DNA of 64,000 nucleotides from Ga0077527 sp964433345 (GCA_964433345.1 CAYSQJ010000001.1:620001-684000), one strand, 5' to 3'; positions 32,838 through 42,452 are shown, counted from the stretch's first letter. Program-made: numbers and translations. Notes: a model not told the origin generated them from the sequence alone.

Positions 32838-35800
32838 TCAGCCGCCGAGCTTGGCGAGCTGGGCGCGCATCTGCTCGAGCGTCGCCGAGAAGCGCGCGAG
32901 GCGTTCCTTTTCCTGGGCCACGACCAGCGGCGGCGCCTTGGCGACGAAACTCTCGTTGGCGAGCTTGCCCTGCGCCTTCGCGGTTTCCGCCTCCAGCCTG
33001 GCGATCTCCTTGGCCAGACGCTCACGCTCGGCGGCGACGTCGATCTCGACCTTCAGCATCAGCTTGAAATCGCCGACGATGGATACCGGTGCATCGACCG
33101 AGGGCAGTTCGGCGACGACCACGACTTCGGACAGCCGCGCCAGCGCCACCAGGTACGGCGACCAGGCGCGCACCTGTGCCGGGTCACCTTGGACCAGCAG
33201 CGGCAGCTTCTGTCCCGGCGCGACGTTCATCTCGCCGCGCAGCGTGCGGCAGGCCGAGACCAGCTGTTTCAGCATGTCCACCTCGGCTTCTGCGGCGCCG
33301 TCGATTCTCGCGGACTCGGGTACCGGGTATTTCTGCAGCATGATGCTGGCGCCGCTTTTGCCTGCGAGCGGGCCGACTTTCTGCCACAGTTCCTCGGTGA
33401 TGAAGGGGATCACCGGGTGGGCGAGGCGGAGTATGGTTTCCAGCACGCGCACCAGCGTGCGACGGGTGCCGCGGCACTGTTCGTCGCTGCCGCCGGCGAG
33501 CTGTACCTTGGCGAGCTCGAGGTACCAGTCGCAGTATTCGTCCCAGACCAGTTCGTAGATCGCGCGTGCGAGATTGTCGAAACGGTAATCGGCATAGGCC
33601 TGCTGCGCCTCGGCTTCGGCGCGCTGCAGGCGGCTTATCATCCAGCGGTCGGCGACTGAAAGTTCGGCCGGGGCGTTGGTGTCGAGGCCGGTGTCCTTGC
33701 CCTCGCAGTTCATCAGCACGTAGCGCGTGGCGTTCCACAGCTTGTTGCAGAAGTTGCGGTAACCCTCGCAGCGCTTCTGGTCGAATTTGATGTCGCGGCC
33801 GAGGCTGGCAAGGCTGGCGAAGGTGAAGCGCAGGGCGTCGGTGCCGTAGGCGGGGATGCCGTCCGGGAATTCGGCGCGGGTGCGCCTGGCGATGGCTTCA
33901 GCCTGTTTCGGGTTCATCAGCCCGGAAGTGCGCTTGGCCACCAGTGCTTCGAGTTCGATGCCGTCGATCAGGTCCAGCGGGTCCAGCGTGTTGCCCTTGG
34001 ACTTGGACATTTTCTGGCCTTCGGCGTCGCGCACCAGGCCATGCACGTAGACATGGCGGAAGGGTACCTTGCCGGTCATGTACTTGGTGATCATGACCAT
34101 CCGCGCGACCCAGAAGAAAATGATGTCGAAGCCGGTGACCAGTACCGACGAGGGCAGGTAGAGGTCGAGTGCCGGGTTCGATTTCTGCGGCCACTCCGGC
34201 GTCCAGTCCAGCGTCGAGAAGCACCACAGCTGCGACGAAAACCAGGTGTCGAGCACATCGGGATCCTGCTTCAGCGCCTTGCCGCCGGCGAGCTCGCGCG
34301 CTTCCGCCTCGTCGTGGGCAACGTAGATGTTGCCGGCCTCGTCATGCCAGGCCGGGACGCGGTGGCCCCACCACAGCTGGCGCGAGATGCACCAGTCCTG
34401 GATGTTGTTGAGCCAGTGGTTGTAGGTGTTGACCCACTGATCCGGGAAGAGCTTCACCTCGCCCGTGGCGACGGCATCGAGGCCGAGCTTTGCCAGCGGC
34501 TCCATCCTGACGAACCACTGGCTGGTCAGCATCGGTTCGATGACCACGCCGGTACGGTCGCCCCGCGGCACCACCATGCGGTGCGGTTTCTCGGATTCAA
34601 GCAGGCCCTGGGCCCTGAGGTCGGCGACGATGCGCTCGCGCGCGACATAGCGGTCGAGGCCGCGGTACTTTTCCGGCGCGTTGTCGTTGACCGCCGCGTC
34701 GAGGGTGAAGATGTTGATTTGCGGCAGGTTGTGGCGCTGGCCGACCTGGTAGTCGTTGAAATCGTGCGCCGGGGTGATTTTCACGCAGCCGGTACCGAAG
34801 GCCTTGTCGACATACTCGTCGGCGATCACCGGGATCGTGCGGCCGGTCAGCGGCAGGATCACCTGGCGGCCGACCAGGCTGCGGTAACGCTCGTCCTCCG
34901 GATGCACCGCCACTGCGGCATCGCCGAGCATGGTTTCCGGACGGGTGGTGGCGACCGTCAGGTGGCCGCTGCCATCGGCCAGCGGATAGCGGATCTGCCA
35001 CAGCTTGCCGTCTTCCTCCTCGGCCTGCACTTCGAGGTCGGAAATCACCGTGTGCAGCACCGGGTCCCAGTTCGACAGGCGCACGCCGCGGTAGATCAGG
35101 CCGTCACGGTAGAGCCTGACGAAGGTGTGGGTGACCAGCTTCGCCAGCGGCTCGTCCATCGTGAAGCGCTCGCGCGACCAGTCGCATGAGGCGCCGAGGC
35201 GGCGCATCTGCCGCGTGATGGTCGAGCCCGACTGTTCCTTCCAGGCCCACACCCGCTTGATGAATTCCTCGCGACCGAGCGCGTTGCGCGATTCGCCCTG
35301 CTGCTCGAGCTGGCGGGTGACCACCATCTCGGTGGCGATGCCCGCGTGGTCGGTGCCTGGCTGCCATAGCGTGTTGCAGCCGCTCATCCGGTGATAGCGT
35401 GTCAGGCCATCCATGATGGTCTGGTTGAAGGCATGGCCCATGTGCAGCACGCCGGTGACGTTGGGCGGCGGCAGCTGGATGCTGTACGAGCGTGGATTGG
35501 CGGCATCGAGGCCGGCCTTGAAGTAACCGCTGTTTTCCCACAGCGGATACCAGCGCGACTCGATCGTCGCGGGTTCAAAACTCTTCGGAAGTTCCATGGA
35601 TGGCGGTGCGGACGGCGTCGTGGCGGGTGCGGCAGCGACCGCGATTATACCGGAGGCCCCGCCCGCCTCCGGTGCCTGCAGCTGTTTGAGCTGTGATTGC
35701 AGTGTCTCGGCCACAGAGGTGCGCACCATGTCGGCGATGCCCGCCTTCAATTCGCTGGTGACGCGGGACAGCGCCTGTTCCAGCGCCGCGCCGATTTCGG

Positions 35801-36134
35801 GCAGGTAACGGTCGCGCACCACGCCGGCGATCTGGTCGTCGAGGCTGCGCTTGAGCTTGATGTAGACGGCATGCTCGATGTTCTGCGCCTGCACGCGCGA
35901 TACCACTTCGCCGCCCGCCGGCCGGTTTTCAGGGGCAGCGGGCTTCTGCGGCTCCACCGGCGGCATTACTTCGCCTTCGATGACGACATCGGTCAGGACC
36001 GGAATGTCGGCGCCGGCTTCGCCTGCCGCGGCGGGCGGCGTCGGCGCCGGGGCGCGACGGTGTCGACTCAGCAGGGCGTCGGCCCGGCGCAGAATGTCCG
36101 CTGCATCGTCATCCGGTGTCGGGTTGTCGGCCAT
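32838..36134 (-). CDS. valS: Valyl-tRNA synthetase with an in-frame 179-residue N-terminal extension
   Basis: 1098 residues. The class I synthetase starts at Met180 (35597; MELPKSFEPATIESRWYPLW) and has the usual 919 residues. It shows the HIGH-type motif in PPPNVTGVLHMGHAFN, the CP1 editing domain, the KMSKS motif in GQKMSKSKGN, and the C-terminal coiled-coil arm (LAKEIARLEAETAKAQGKLA). The first 179 residues are a separate helical region (DDAADILRRADALLSRHRR ... EIGAALEQALSRVTSELKAG) that in related bacteria I believe is a separate small gene. No stop lies between them here. A TATAAT-like box (minus strand, near 35646) could allow internal initiation. Confidence 0.92.
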   Translation of the reverse strand: MADNPTPDDDAADILRRADALLSRHRRAPAPTPPAAAGEAGADIPVLTDVVIEGEVMPPVEPQKPAAPENRPAGGEVVSRVQAQNIEHAVYIKLKRSLDDQIAGVVRDRYLPEIGAALEQALSRVTSELKAGIADMVRTSVAETLQSQLKQLQAPEAGGASGIIAVAAAPATTPSAPPSMELPKSFEPATIESRWYPLWENSGYFKAGLDAANPRSYSIQLPPPNVTGVLHMGHAFNQTIMDGLTRYHRMSGCNTLWQPGTDHAGIATEMVVTRQLEQQGESRNALGREEFIKRVWAWKEQSGSTITRQMRRLGASCDWSRERFTMDEPLAKLVTHTFVRLYRDGLIYRGVRLSNWDPVLHTVISDLEVQAEEEDGKLWQIRYPLADGSGHLTVATTRPETMLGDAAVAVHPEDERYRSLVGRQVILPLTGRTIPVIADEYVDKAFGTGCVKITPAHDFNDYQVGQRHNLPQINIFTLDAAVNDNAPEKYRGLDRYVARERIVADLRAQGLLESEKPHRMVVPRGDRTGVVIEPMLTSQWFVRMEPLAKLGLDAVATGEVKLFPDQWVNTYNHWLNNIQDWCISRQLWWGHRVPAWHDEAGNIYVAHDEAEARELAGGKALKQDPDVLDTWFSSQLWCFSTLDWTPEWPQKSNPALDLYLPSSVLVTGFDIIFFWVARMVMITKYMTGKVPFRHVYVHGLVRDAEGQKMSKSKGNTLDPLDLIDGIELEALVAKRTSGLMNPKQAEAIARRTRAEFPDGIPAYGTDALRFTFASLASLGRDIKFDQKRCEGYRNFCNKLWNATRYVLMNCEGKDTGLDTNAPAELSVADRWMISRLQRAEAEAQQAYADYRFDNLARAIYELVWDEYCDWYLELAKVQLAGGSDEQCRGTRRTLVRVLETILRLAHPVIPFITEELWQKVGPLAGKSGASIMLQKYPVPESARIDGAAEAEVDMLKQLVSACRTLRGEMNVAPGQKLPLLVQGDPAQVRAWSPYLVALARLSEVVVVAELPSVDAPVSIVGDFKLMLKVEIDVAAERERLAKEIARLEAETAKAQGKLANESFVAKAPPLVVAQEKERLARFSATLEQMRAQLAKLGG

Positions 36135-36185
36135 GGCTGGGCTGATGGTAATGGAGGAGCGGCGGCGTGCTCAACCGGGTCTGTG

Positions 36186-36620
36186 CTAGGCCCGGGCGGA
36201 CGCGGCCGACAGGTCGTGTGTGCGTATCGCGTAGCCGCGGTCGCGGTAGAAGCGGTAGCGTTCGCGGGCAAGGCCGCGATCGTTGTCGTCGGTGCCGACG
36301 ATCTCGGCAAGCCGGTTGTAGCGGCTGAAAAATGCCGGCCATTCGCCATGCAGGTTGATCAGCAGCTCGTCATGGAGATGCGTGGCGCCGCTGCCGTCGA
36401 TCAGCACCGGCGTCACCGCTGCCAGCGGATCGTCCGGCGTGCAATGAGGCAGGAAGCCGGTCGCCGGAACCGCCCACAGCATGCGGTCGAGTTTCGCGGC
36501 GAGCTCGCGGTCCGGGCAGAACACCGTGACGCGCAATCCATGGCTGCGCGCCTTGGCGACCAGCCGGCACGTGGTGTGCAGCCGGTCTGCGGCCTGGGTG
36601 TAGAAGTCGATCTGCGTCAT
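36186..36620 (-). CDS. holC: DNA polymerase III chi subunit
   Basis: 144 residues. HolC features are MTQIDFYTQAADRLHTTCRL, the GLRVTVFCPDRELAAKLDRM strand-helix, and the Trp/Phe pair in LWAVPATGFLPHC. Chi joins psi in the clamp loader and contacts SSB through its C-terminus. The ATG at 36620 is favoured; the longer frame overlaps pepA. It lies between pepA and valS, the common proteobacterial order pepA-holC-valS. Confidence 0.88.
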   Translation of the reverse strand: MTQIDFYTQAADRLHTTCRLVAKARSHGLRVTVFCPDRELAAKLDRMLWAVPATGFLPHCTPDDPLAAVTPVLIDGSGATHLHDELLINLHGEWPAFFSRYNRLAEIVGTDDNDRGLARERYRFYRDRGYAIRTHDLSAASARA

Positions 36621-36639
36621 CGGGCACGACAGCCGAGCG

Positions 36640-38133
36640 TCAATGCTTGCCAGCACGTCCGATCAGGAACTGGGTCAGCAGTGGTACCGGGCGCCCGGTC
36701 GAACCCTTGTCCTTGCCCGATTTCCAGGCAGTGCCCGCGACGTCCAGGTGCGCCCACTTGTATTTTTTTGCGAAGCGCGACAGAAAGCAGGCTGCGGTCA
36801 CTGCGCCCGCGGGCCGGCCGCCGATGTTTGCGAAGTCGGCGAAATTGCTGTGCAGCTGTTCCTGGTAGTCCTCGTGCAGCGGCAGCTGCCAGGCGCGGTC
36901 GCCGATGGATTCGCCGGCCGCGAGCACCTCGCGCGCGAGCGTATCGTCGTTGGCGAACAGGCCGCTGACGACGTGGCCCAGCGCGATGACGCAGGCGCCG
37001 GTCAGGGTCGCGATGTCGATTACCGCGGCGGGTTTGTAGCGCTCGGCATAGGTCAGTGCGTCGCAGAGAATCAGCCGGCCTTCGGCATCGGTATTGAGGA
37101 TTTCCACGGTCTGGCCGGACATGCTGGTGACGATGTCCCCGGGCTTGGTGGCGCGGCCGCCGGGCATGTTCTCGGTGGCTGGAATGATGCCGACGACATT
37201 GACCGGCAGCTTCATTTCGGCGACAGCCTTCAGCGTGCCGAGCACGCTGCCGGCGCCGCTCATGTCGAATTTCATTTCGTCCATTTCCGGGGCAGGCTTC
37301 AGCGATATGCCGCCGGTGTCGAAGGTGACGCCCTTGCCGACCAGCACGACCGGCTTGCCCCTCTTCGGGCCGGCGCGGTATTCGAGCACGATGAGTTTCG
37401 GCGGCTGGCTGCTGCCGGCGGCGACCGACAGCAGGGTATTCATGCCGAGCTTCGCCATGTCCTTGCGTTCCAGCACCTGGATTTTCATGCGGTAGTGCCT
37501 GGCGAGCTCGCGCGCGCGGTCGGCCAGGTAAGACGGCGTGCAGACGTTGCCGGGCAGGTTGCCGAGGTCGCGGGCAAGGCCGACGCCGTGCGCCAGCGCA
37601 AGGCCTTGGGCGAGGCCGCGGGCGGCGGCCTTGGCGTCTTTCTGCGTATTCACCGAAATGACCACGCGCCGCAGCTTGGGGGCGTCTTTCGCCGGCTTGC
37701 TCTTCATCTGCTCGAAGCGGTAGACCGCGATCCGCGCGGCACAGGCTGCCTGGGTCATCCGCCACTCGATGTCGCGCCGGCCGGCGGGCAGTTCGGCCAG
37801 GTGCAGCTCGGCATCGGCAGTTCCGGTGCCCGAGATTGCGCCGACTGCGGCTGATACCGCGCGGGTGAACTGCTTTTCACCGAATTCGTCCTCCGGGCCC
37901 AGTCCGACCAGCAGAACCCGCGCGCTGGCCACTCCCGGCACGTCGTGCAGAAGCAGTGTGGTGCCGAGCCTGCCTTCCATGTCGCCGCGTTCGAGCAGGC
38001 GCCGCAGGTAGCCCTTGGCGGAGCGGTCGAGCGCAGTGGCGGCTTCGCTCAGTTTCCTTCCGGCGTAGACGCCGACCACGGTGCAGCCGCAGGCATTGCG
38101 GCCCGGTGTGAGGGGTTTTATGCTAAATTCCAC
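36640..38133 (-). CDS. pepA: Leucyl aminopeptidase (M17)
   Basis: 497 residues, full length. The M17 signature NTDAEGRLILCDAL carries metal and catalytic ligands, with further ligands in VGKGVTFDTGGISLKPA and EMDEMKFDMSGAGSVLGT. It is a cytosolic hexameric, metal-dependent exopeptidase. In some bacteria it also binds DNA (Xer accessory), but that is not shown here. The start is GTG at 38133, with AGGAG 8 bp upstream. It is divergent from lptF. Confidence 0.93.
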   Translation of the reverse strand: MEFSIKPLTPGRNACGCTVVGVYAGRKLSEAATALDRSAKGYLRRLLERGDMEGRLGTTLLLHDVPGVASARVLLVGLGPEDEFGEKQFTRAVSAAVGAISGTGTADAELHLAELPAGRRDIEWRMTQAACAARIAVYRFEQMKSKPAKDAPKLRRVVISVNTQKDAKAAARGLAQGLALAHGVGLARDLGNLPGNVCTPSYLADRARELARHYRMKIQVLERKDMAKLGMNTLLSVAAGSSQPPKLIVLEYRAGPKRGKPVVLVGKGVTFDTGGISLKPAPEMDEMKFDMSGAGSVLGTLKAVAEMKLPVNVVGIIPATENMPGGRATKPGDIVTSMSGQTVEILNTDAEGRLILCDALTYAERYKPAAVIDIATLTGACVIALGHVVSGLFANDDTLAREVLAAGESIGDRAWQLPLHEDYQEQLHSNFADFANIGGRPAGAVTAACFLSRFAKKYKWAHLDVAGTAWKSGKDKGSTGRPVPLLTQFLIGRAGKH

Positions 38134-38315
38134 GCGTCAACTCCTGTGCGCATTACGAGCTTGTCAATGGATGATTTTGATTGGCGGCCGTTGCGGTGCG
38201 GATCCGGCGGTGATGCCTGCGCCGGTGCCCGGCGGGTACAGGCTAGGCAACACACCGGCGTACGACATCGTTGATTGATTATCTGCGCGTTCCCCTCAAA
38301 AAGCAAAATGCCGGA

Positions 38316-39395
38316 ATGATTTTCCGGCAGGCGCTGCTGCGCGAATTGACCACCTCCGCGGCGGCCACCTTTCTCGTGCTGCTGGGCATATCCGTAACCA
38401 CCCAGCTCGTGCGCCTATTGGGTCAGGCGGCCAGCGGCATGATCACCTCGACCGGTGTCGTTGCACTGCTGGGTTTCACGCTGGTCGGCTATCTGCCGAT
38501 CCTGCTCTCGTTGACGCTGTTCATAGCCGTGCTGATGACGCTGACGCGCAGTTACCGTGATTCGGAAATGGTGGTCTGGTTCTCCTGTGGACAGGGCCTG
38601 TCGCGCTGGATCAGCCCGGTGCTCAAGTTTGCTGCGCCGCTGGTGTTGACCATTGCGCTGCTGTCACTGCTGCTGTCGCCGTGGTCAGTAGAGAAGTCCG
38701 AAGAGTTCAGGCGGCAGATGGACAGCCGCGACGACGTGGCCCAGGTCACGCCCGGCGTGTTTCACGAGTCGAGGCGCGCGGACCGTGTTTACCTGGTCGA
38801 GGAGGTTCCGGGCAAGCCCAATCTCGTGGCCAACGTCTTCGTCAGTTCCAGCCAGAACGGGAAGGACGGCGTGATGGTGGCGCAGAGCGGTTTTCAGGAG
38901 ACGGCAGCCAATGGCGACCGCTTCCTGGTGCTGCTCAACGGAAGACGCTATGAGGGCGAGCCGGGATCCCCGGACTACAGGATTTTCGAATTCGAGCGCT
39001 ACGCGATGCGCATCGAAACCGGCGAAGCCGCCGAGCGGGCCCCGACTACGAAAACCCTGTCCACGTTCGATCTGCTGCGTGATCCGACGCAGCGCAACCT
39101 TGGCGAGCTGTCCTGGCGCGTCGGGCTGCCGGCAAGCGCCTTGCTGCTGTGCCTGCTGGCCATACCGCTGTCTTTCGTCAATCCGCGTGCCGGCCGGTCG
39201 ATGAACATCGTGCTCGCGATACTGGTGTACATGGTGTACAGCAACCTGCTGTCGATCATGCAGGCATCGATTGCCCAGTCCAGGGTGGATGTCGTCACCG
39301 GAATGTGGGGTGTGCACGCGGCGATGCTGCTCCTGCTGCTGGGCATGTTCTATCGCCGGCTTTCGGTTTTTTCCCTGTGGCGGCTTTTCCGATGA
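38316..39395 (+). CDS. lptF: LPS export permease LptF
   Basis: 359 residues. Inner-membrane YjgP/YjgQ permease with six helices: three N-terminal (MIFRQALLRELTTSAAATFL; LLGFTLVGYLPILLSLTLFI), a periplasmic beta-jellyroll domain, and three C-terminal. With LptG and LptB it extracts lipopolysaccharide from the inner membrane. The ATG at 38316 matches the usual N-terminus; 15 further in-frame residues upstream are unlikely. The stop overlaps lptG (ATGA). Confidence 0.92.
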   Translation: MIFRQALLRELTTSAAATFLVLLGISVTTQLVRLLGQAASGMITSTGVVALLGFTLVGYLPILLSLTLFIAVLMTLTRSYRDSEMVVWFSCGQGLSRWISPVLKFAAPLVLTIALLSLLLSPWSVEKSEEFRRQMDSRDDVAQVTPGVFHESRRADRVYLVEEVPGKPNLVANVFVSSSQNGKDGVMVAQSGFQETAANGDRFLVLLNGRRYEGEPGSPDYRIFEFERYAMRIETGEAAERAPTTKTLSTFDLLRDPTQRNLGELSWRVGLPASALLLCLLAIPLSFVNPRAGRSMNIVLAILVYMVYSNLLSIMQASIAQSRVDVVTGMWGVHAAMLLLLLGMFYRRLSVFSLWRLFR

Positions 39396-40465
39396 AGACG
39401 CTGCGCAATTATGTTGCACGGGAAATCGCGGTTTCGACGATGCTCGTGTTTGTCGCCCTGCTGCTGCTGTTCGCGTTTTTCGATCTTGTCGAGCAGATGA
39501 AGGATCTGGGCCGGGGCGCCTACCAGCTTCGCCACATCCTGCTCCATGTGCTGCTCTCGGCGCCCAACCACGTCTATGAATTGTTCCCGATCGCGGCGCT
39601 GATCGGCACGCTGTTTGCGGTTGCACAGCTGGTGGCGAGTTCGGAGTACACCGTCATGCGTGCCGCCGGCGTTTCCCTTGCCCGGATGACGGGCGTCATT
39701 GCGCTGGTGGGCGCCGCATTCGGGGCGGTGACATTCATCGTTGGCGAGTTCCTGGCGCCGCCGGCCGAGCAGTTTGCGCAACGCCTGCGCTCGCAGGCGA
39801 TCTCCGGCATCGTCGCGCAGGAGTTCCGCTCAGGATTGTGGATCAAGGACGGCAAGGCGTTCATCAACGTGGCGGAGGTCACGCCGCCGGCCACCCTGAA
39901 TGGGCTGCGCATATACGAGTTCGACGACAGTTACAGGTTGCGCAGCCTGCGTCATGCCGTCGGCGCCGAATACCAGGGGGACAACCGCTGGGCACTGCTC
40001 GATGTCGCGCAAACGGAATTCGCCAGTGCCAGCACGCGGGTCAGCCGTCACGAGCGCATGGAATGGCAGTCGGTGCTGGATCCGGCGCTGCTGAGCGTGC
40101 TGCTGGTCAAACCCGAGAAGATGTCGGCGTGGAGCCTGTATTCCTATTCCCAGCACCTTAAGGAGAACCGGCAGAAATCCTTGCGCTACGAGATCGCGCT
40201 GTGGGGCAAGCTGCTGTATCCCGTTGCGGTCCTGGTGATGATGATCCTCGCGCTGCCCTTCGCCTATTTCCAGAACCGCCAGGGCGGGGTCGGCGCGAAA
40301 ATATTTGCGGGCATCATGCTCGGGCTGGGGTTCCATTTCCTGAACCGCCTGTTCGGGCATCTCGGCCTGCTCAACGACTGGCCGCCGGCGTTCAGCGCAA
40401 TCGGCCCGATGCTGCTGTTCATGGTCGTGGCAGTGGCCATGATGTGGTGGCAGGAGCGGCGCTGA
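39392..40465 (+). CDS. lptG: LPS export permease LptG
   Basis: 357 residues with the same layout as LptF: MKTLRNYVAREIAVSTMLVF, periplasmic domain (about 100-260), and a terminal membrane block (KLLYPVAVLVMMILALPFAY). It pairs with LptF in the LptB2FG transporter. It is coupled to lptF by a 4-bp overlap and converges with the RDD gene 6 bp downstream. Confidence 0.92.
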   Translation: MKTLRNYVAREIAVSTMLVFVALLLLFAFFDLVEQMKDLGRGAYQLRHILLHVLLSAPNHVYELFPIAALIGTLFAVAQLVASSEYTVMRAAGVSLARMTGVIALVGAAFGAVTFIVGEFLAPPAEQFAQRLRSQAISGIVAQEFRSGLWIKDGKAFINVAEVTPPATLNGLRIYEFDDSYRLRSLRHAVGAEYQGDNRWALLDVAQTEFASASTRVSRHERMEWQSVLDPALLSVLLVKPEKMSAWSLYSYSQHLKENRQKSLRYEIALWGKLLYPVAVLVMMILALPFAYFQNRQGGVGAKIFAGIMLGLGFHFLNRLFGHLGLLNDWPPAFSAIGPMLLFMVVAVAMMWWQERR

Positions 40466-40471
40466 ACCGGC

Positions 40472-40888
40472 TCAGCCGGCAGTCACAAGACGCGTTCCGG
40501 CGAGGCGATCATGCAGGAACTGTCCGTCCCGGTCGATCAGTGCCCACAGAACCGTGACGCCGAGCAGGCCGTAGCACGGGATGCATAGCATCGAGCGGAG
40601 CAGTGCTCGGGCAACCGGAACACGCAGACCCCCGGTGGTCTCAAGGCGCATGCGCCAGGTCTTCATCGGCAGGGTCTGGCCCCGGGAATGCCATTGCCAG
40701 ACGAAATAGGCGAGCGTCATCACTGCCACGCTCAACTGGGTGAGGGTTCTTGCGTGTCCGCTTCCCGTGATAGTGGTCAGCGCCGTGGCGAGTCCGGCGG
40801 CCAGCAGGATGACCGCGATCAACAGCAGCAACTCGTAGACCAGGCTCAGCAGGCGTCTGCCGATGCCGGGAGTGCCTGCAGGATGCAC
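40472..40888 (-). CDS. RDD family membrane protein
   Basis: 138 residues. The N-terminal GIGRRLLSLVYELLLLIAVI carries the R...Y.L variant of the RDD signature (Arg in the first helix), followed by about three more membrane helices. The family is of unknown transport role. It is the last gene of the sigma factor-DUF3619-DUF3106-RDD series typical of betaproteobacteria; its ATG overlaps the DUF3106 stop by 1 bp. Confidence 0.82.
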   Translation of the reverse strand: MHPAGTPGIGRRLLSLVYELLLLIAVILLAAGLATALTTITGSGHARTLTQLSVAVMTLAYFVWQWHSRGQTLPMKTWRMRLETTGGLRVPVARALLRSMLCIPCYGLLGVTVLWALIDRDGQFLHDRLAGTRLVTAG

Positions 40889-41349
40889 TAGCGTTCCGCC
40901 GCGGTGTCGCCCGAAGGCAGCGGATCGCCCACCGGAGGATCGAACTGTGTTTCCGGTTGAGCCAGCGATTTACGATAGTCCTGCCATTGCCGTGACATTT
41001 CTCGGCGCTGCTGCGGACTCAGCTTTTTGAGATTCTTGTACCGCTCCCGGGCCTGTTGACGCTGCTCCGGTGTCAGCGCGGCCCAGTCCTTCATGCGTTT
41101 CTGCAGCCGCTGCTGTTCCGCGGGCTTCATTTTGGGATAGCGATTGGCGATTGCCACCCATCGCTTGCGCTGGGCGGAGTCCATGCTGGTCCAGTCGGCG
41201 GCAAGCGGCGACAGAATTTGCTGCTGGGCCGCAGACAATTCCGTCCAGGCGGGACGGACGGGCTTAGTGCCCTGCTTGGCGGGTTGTGCGGCTGCGGCAG
41301 AGAGCGCTATGCATAACCAGACGATCAGCGCGACTGCCGTTTTAGCCAT
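40888..41349 (-). CDS. DUF3106 exported protein
   Basis: 153 residues. A signal peptide (MAKTAVALIVWLCIALSAAA) is followed by repeated short W/R/L helices: PAWTELSAAQQQILSPLAAD, WTSMDSAQRKRWVAIANRYP and DWAALTPEQRQQARERYKNL. Such LTP-type repeats resemble periplasmic CpxP/Spy-like chaperones, but this is an analogy. It overlaps DUF3619 by 25 bp. Confidence 0.8.
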   Translation of the reverse strand: MAKTAVALIVWLCIALSAAAAQPAKQGTKPVRPAWTELSAAQQQILSPLAADWTSMDSAQRKRWVAIANRYPKMKPAEQQRLQKRMKDWAALTPEQRQQARERYKNLKKLSPQQRREMSRQWQDYRKSLAQPETQFDPPVGDPLPSGDTAAER

Positions 41350-41708
41350 GAATCGAAGCCCTTGTCGAGGTAGGCATCGATGGGCAGATCGTCAGTCAGC
41401 AGGCGTGCATCAATGTCAGCCAGTTCGGTTCCCGGACTGCTGTTGCCCTGCCAGTAGACTATGCCCATCAAACCCAGAAGCAAGACCGCCATCGGCAGCA
41501 AGTATCGCGTGCTGGCCGGCCATCCGCCAGCGCGGCTGGCTATCTGGCTGGCCCAGACCGGCACCCAAGCCGGCGCCCTGCGTGCTCCCGCCAGTGCCTG
41601 TTCACGAGCGGCTGTCAGCCGGAGCAGAGTATTTCTGTCCAGGTCGCGGCTGCCCTGATCAAGCATCCGGGCGATTTTTCGGGCGATTTCGTGTTCCCGG
41701 GCATTCAT
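41325..41708 (-). CDS. DUF3619 membrane protein
   Basis: 127 residues. The N-terminus is helical (AREHEIARKIARMLDQGSRD), one membrane helix lies at about 70-87 (YLLPMAVLLLGLMGIVYWQG), and the C-terminus is ADIDARLLTDDLPIDAYLD. The position directly after an ECF-type sigma factor gene, with a 4-bp ATGA overlap, suggests a possible membrane anti-sigma role, which has not been shown for this family. Confidence 0.8.
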   Translation of the reverse strand: MNAREHEIARKIARMLDQGSRDLDRNTLLRLTAAREQALAGARRAPAWVPVWASQIASRAGGWPASTRYLLPMAVLLLGLMGIVYWQGNSSPGTELADIDARLLTDDLPIDAYLDKGFDSWLKRQSR

Positions 41709-42271
41709 AGCTCAATTCCCTGTTTTTTGAGCAATATCGCCAATGCATGGGTCGCCCGGGAGCAGTGCGTCTTTACGCTGCCCTCCGAACATCCCATGGC
41801 CTTTGCGGCTTCAGCGACATCAAGTTCCTCCCAATAACGCAGCATGAAAGCCTGACGTTGACGCAAGGGTAGGGTCGCTATCGCTTTTTCAATGATATCA
41901 AGGATCTGCTTTTGTTCCAGCTGTTCTGCCGGTCGTCCGGCAATCTTGGAATTCTCCTCGAATTCCATGGTGTCGAGGGGGTCGCTGTCCTCGTCGCTGT
42001 CGGCGCCGAACAGGTTGCTCAGAGGCATGACCCATGCCGATCGCACTTTCTGGCGCCGAAAAAAATCCCTGATGGCGTTCTGCAGGATGCGCTGGAACAG
42101 CATCGGCAGTTCGGCCACAGGCCGGTCCGCATACTTGTCGGCCAGCTTCATCATGGCTTCCTGGACGATATCGAGCGCGAGGTGATCGTCGCGCACTGAA
42201 AATACCGCTTGTTTGAATGCCCGGCGCTCGACTTCGGCCAGAAAAGTCGTCAGTTCCTTGTTTGTGGCCAG
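41705..42271 (-). CDS. RNA polymerase sigma-70 family factor (ECF-like)
   Basis: About 188 residues from a probable CTG start at 42271. Sigma region 2 is at the N-terminus (LALDIVQEAMMKLADKYADR; LFQRILQNAIRDFFRR) and region 4 at the C-terminus (ATLPLRQRQAFMLRYWEELD; VAEAAKAMGCSEGSVKTHCS). No ATG, GTG or TTG is in the expected place; homologues that I recall begin with M-ATNKEL where this gene has CTG-ATNKEL, preceded by AAAGGCT. The longer frame runs into the ilvI leader and is unlikely. The two following genes overlap, so they are co-expressed. Confidence 0.8.
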   Translation of the reverse strand: MATNKELTTFLAEVERRAFKQAVFSVRDDHLALDIVQEAMMKLADKYADRPVAELPMLFQRILQNAIRDFFRRQKVRSAWVMPLSNLFGADSDEDSDPLDTMEFEENSKIAGRPAEQLEQKQILDIIEKAIATLPLRQRQAFMLRYWEELDVAEAAKAMGCSEGSVKTHCSRATHALAILLKKQGIEL

Positions 42272-42423
42272 TGGGTTAGCCTTTTTTGGTGCTGGAACTT
42301 CGGGAGGGAATATTCCGGCCAAGATCCGGAATTGGCGGCATATTAACAAAATGCCCGCGCGAGGCAAGCGGGTTCTTTCGGGTGCTGGAAACTTTCTATC
42401 CTGCTGTTTAAAAGGATATTTGC

Positions 42424-42452
42424 TTGACCGAAGGGGCGCCCCCGGGTAATGT
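42424..42452 (+). promoter_or_regulatory. Predicted sigma-70 promoter of the ilv operon
   Basis: TTGACC (42424-42429), 17 bp, TAATGT (42447-42452). A GGGGCGCCCC palindrome lies in the spacer. It is about 62 bp before the ilvI ATG. The prediction is by eye. Confidence 0.4.
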
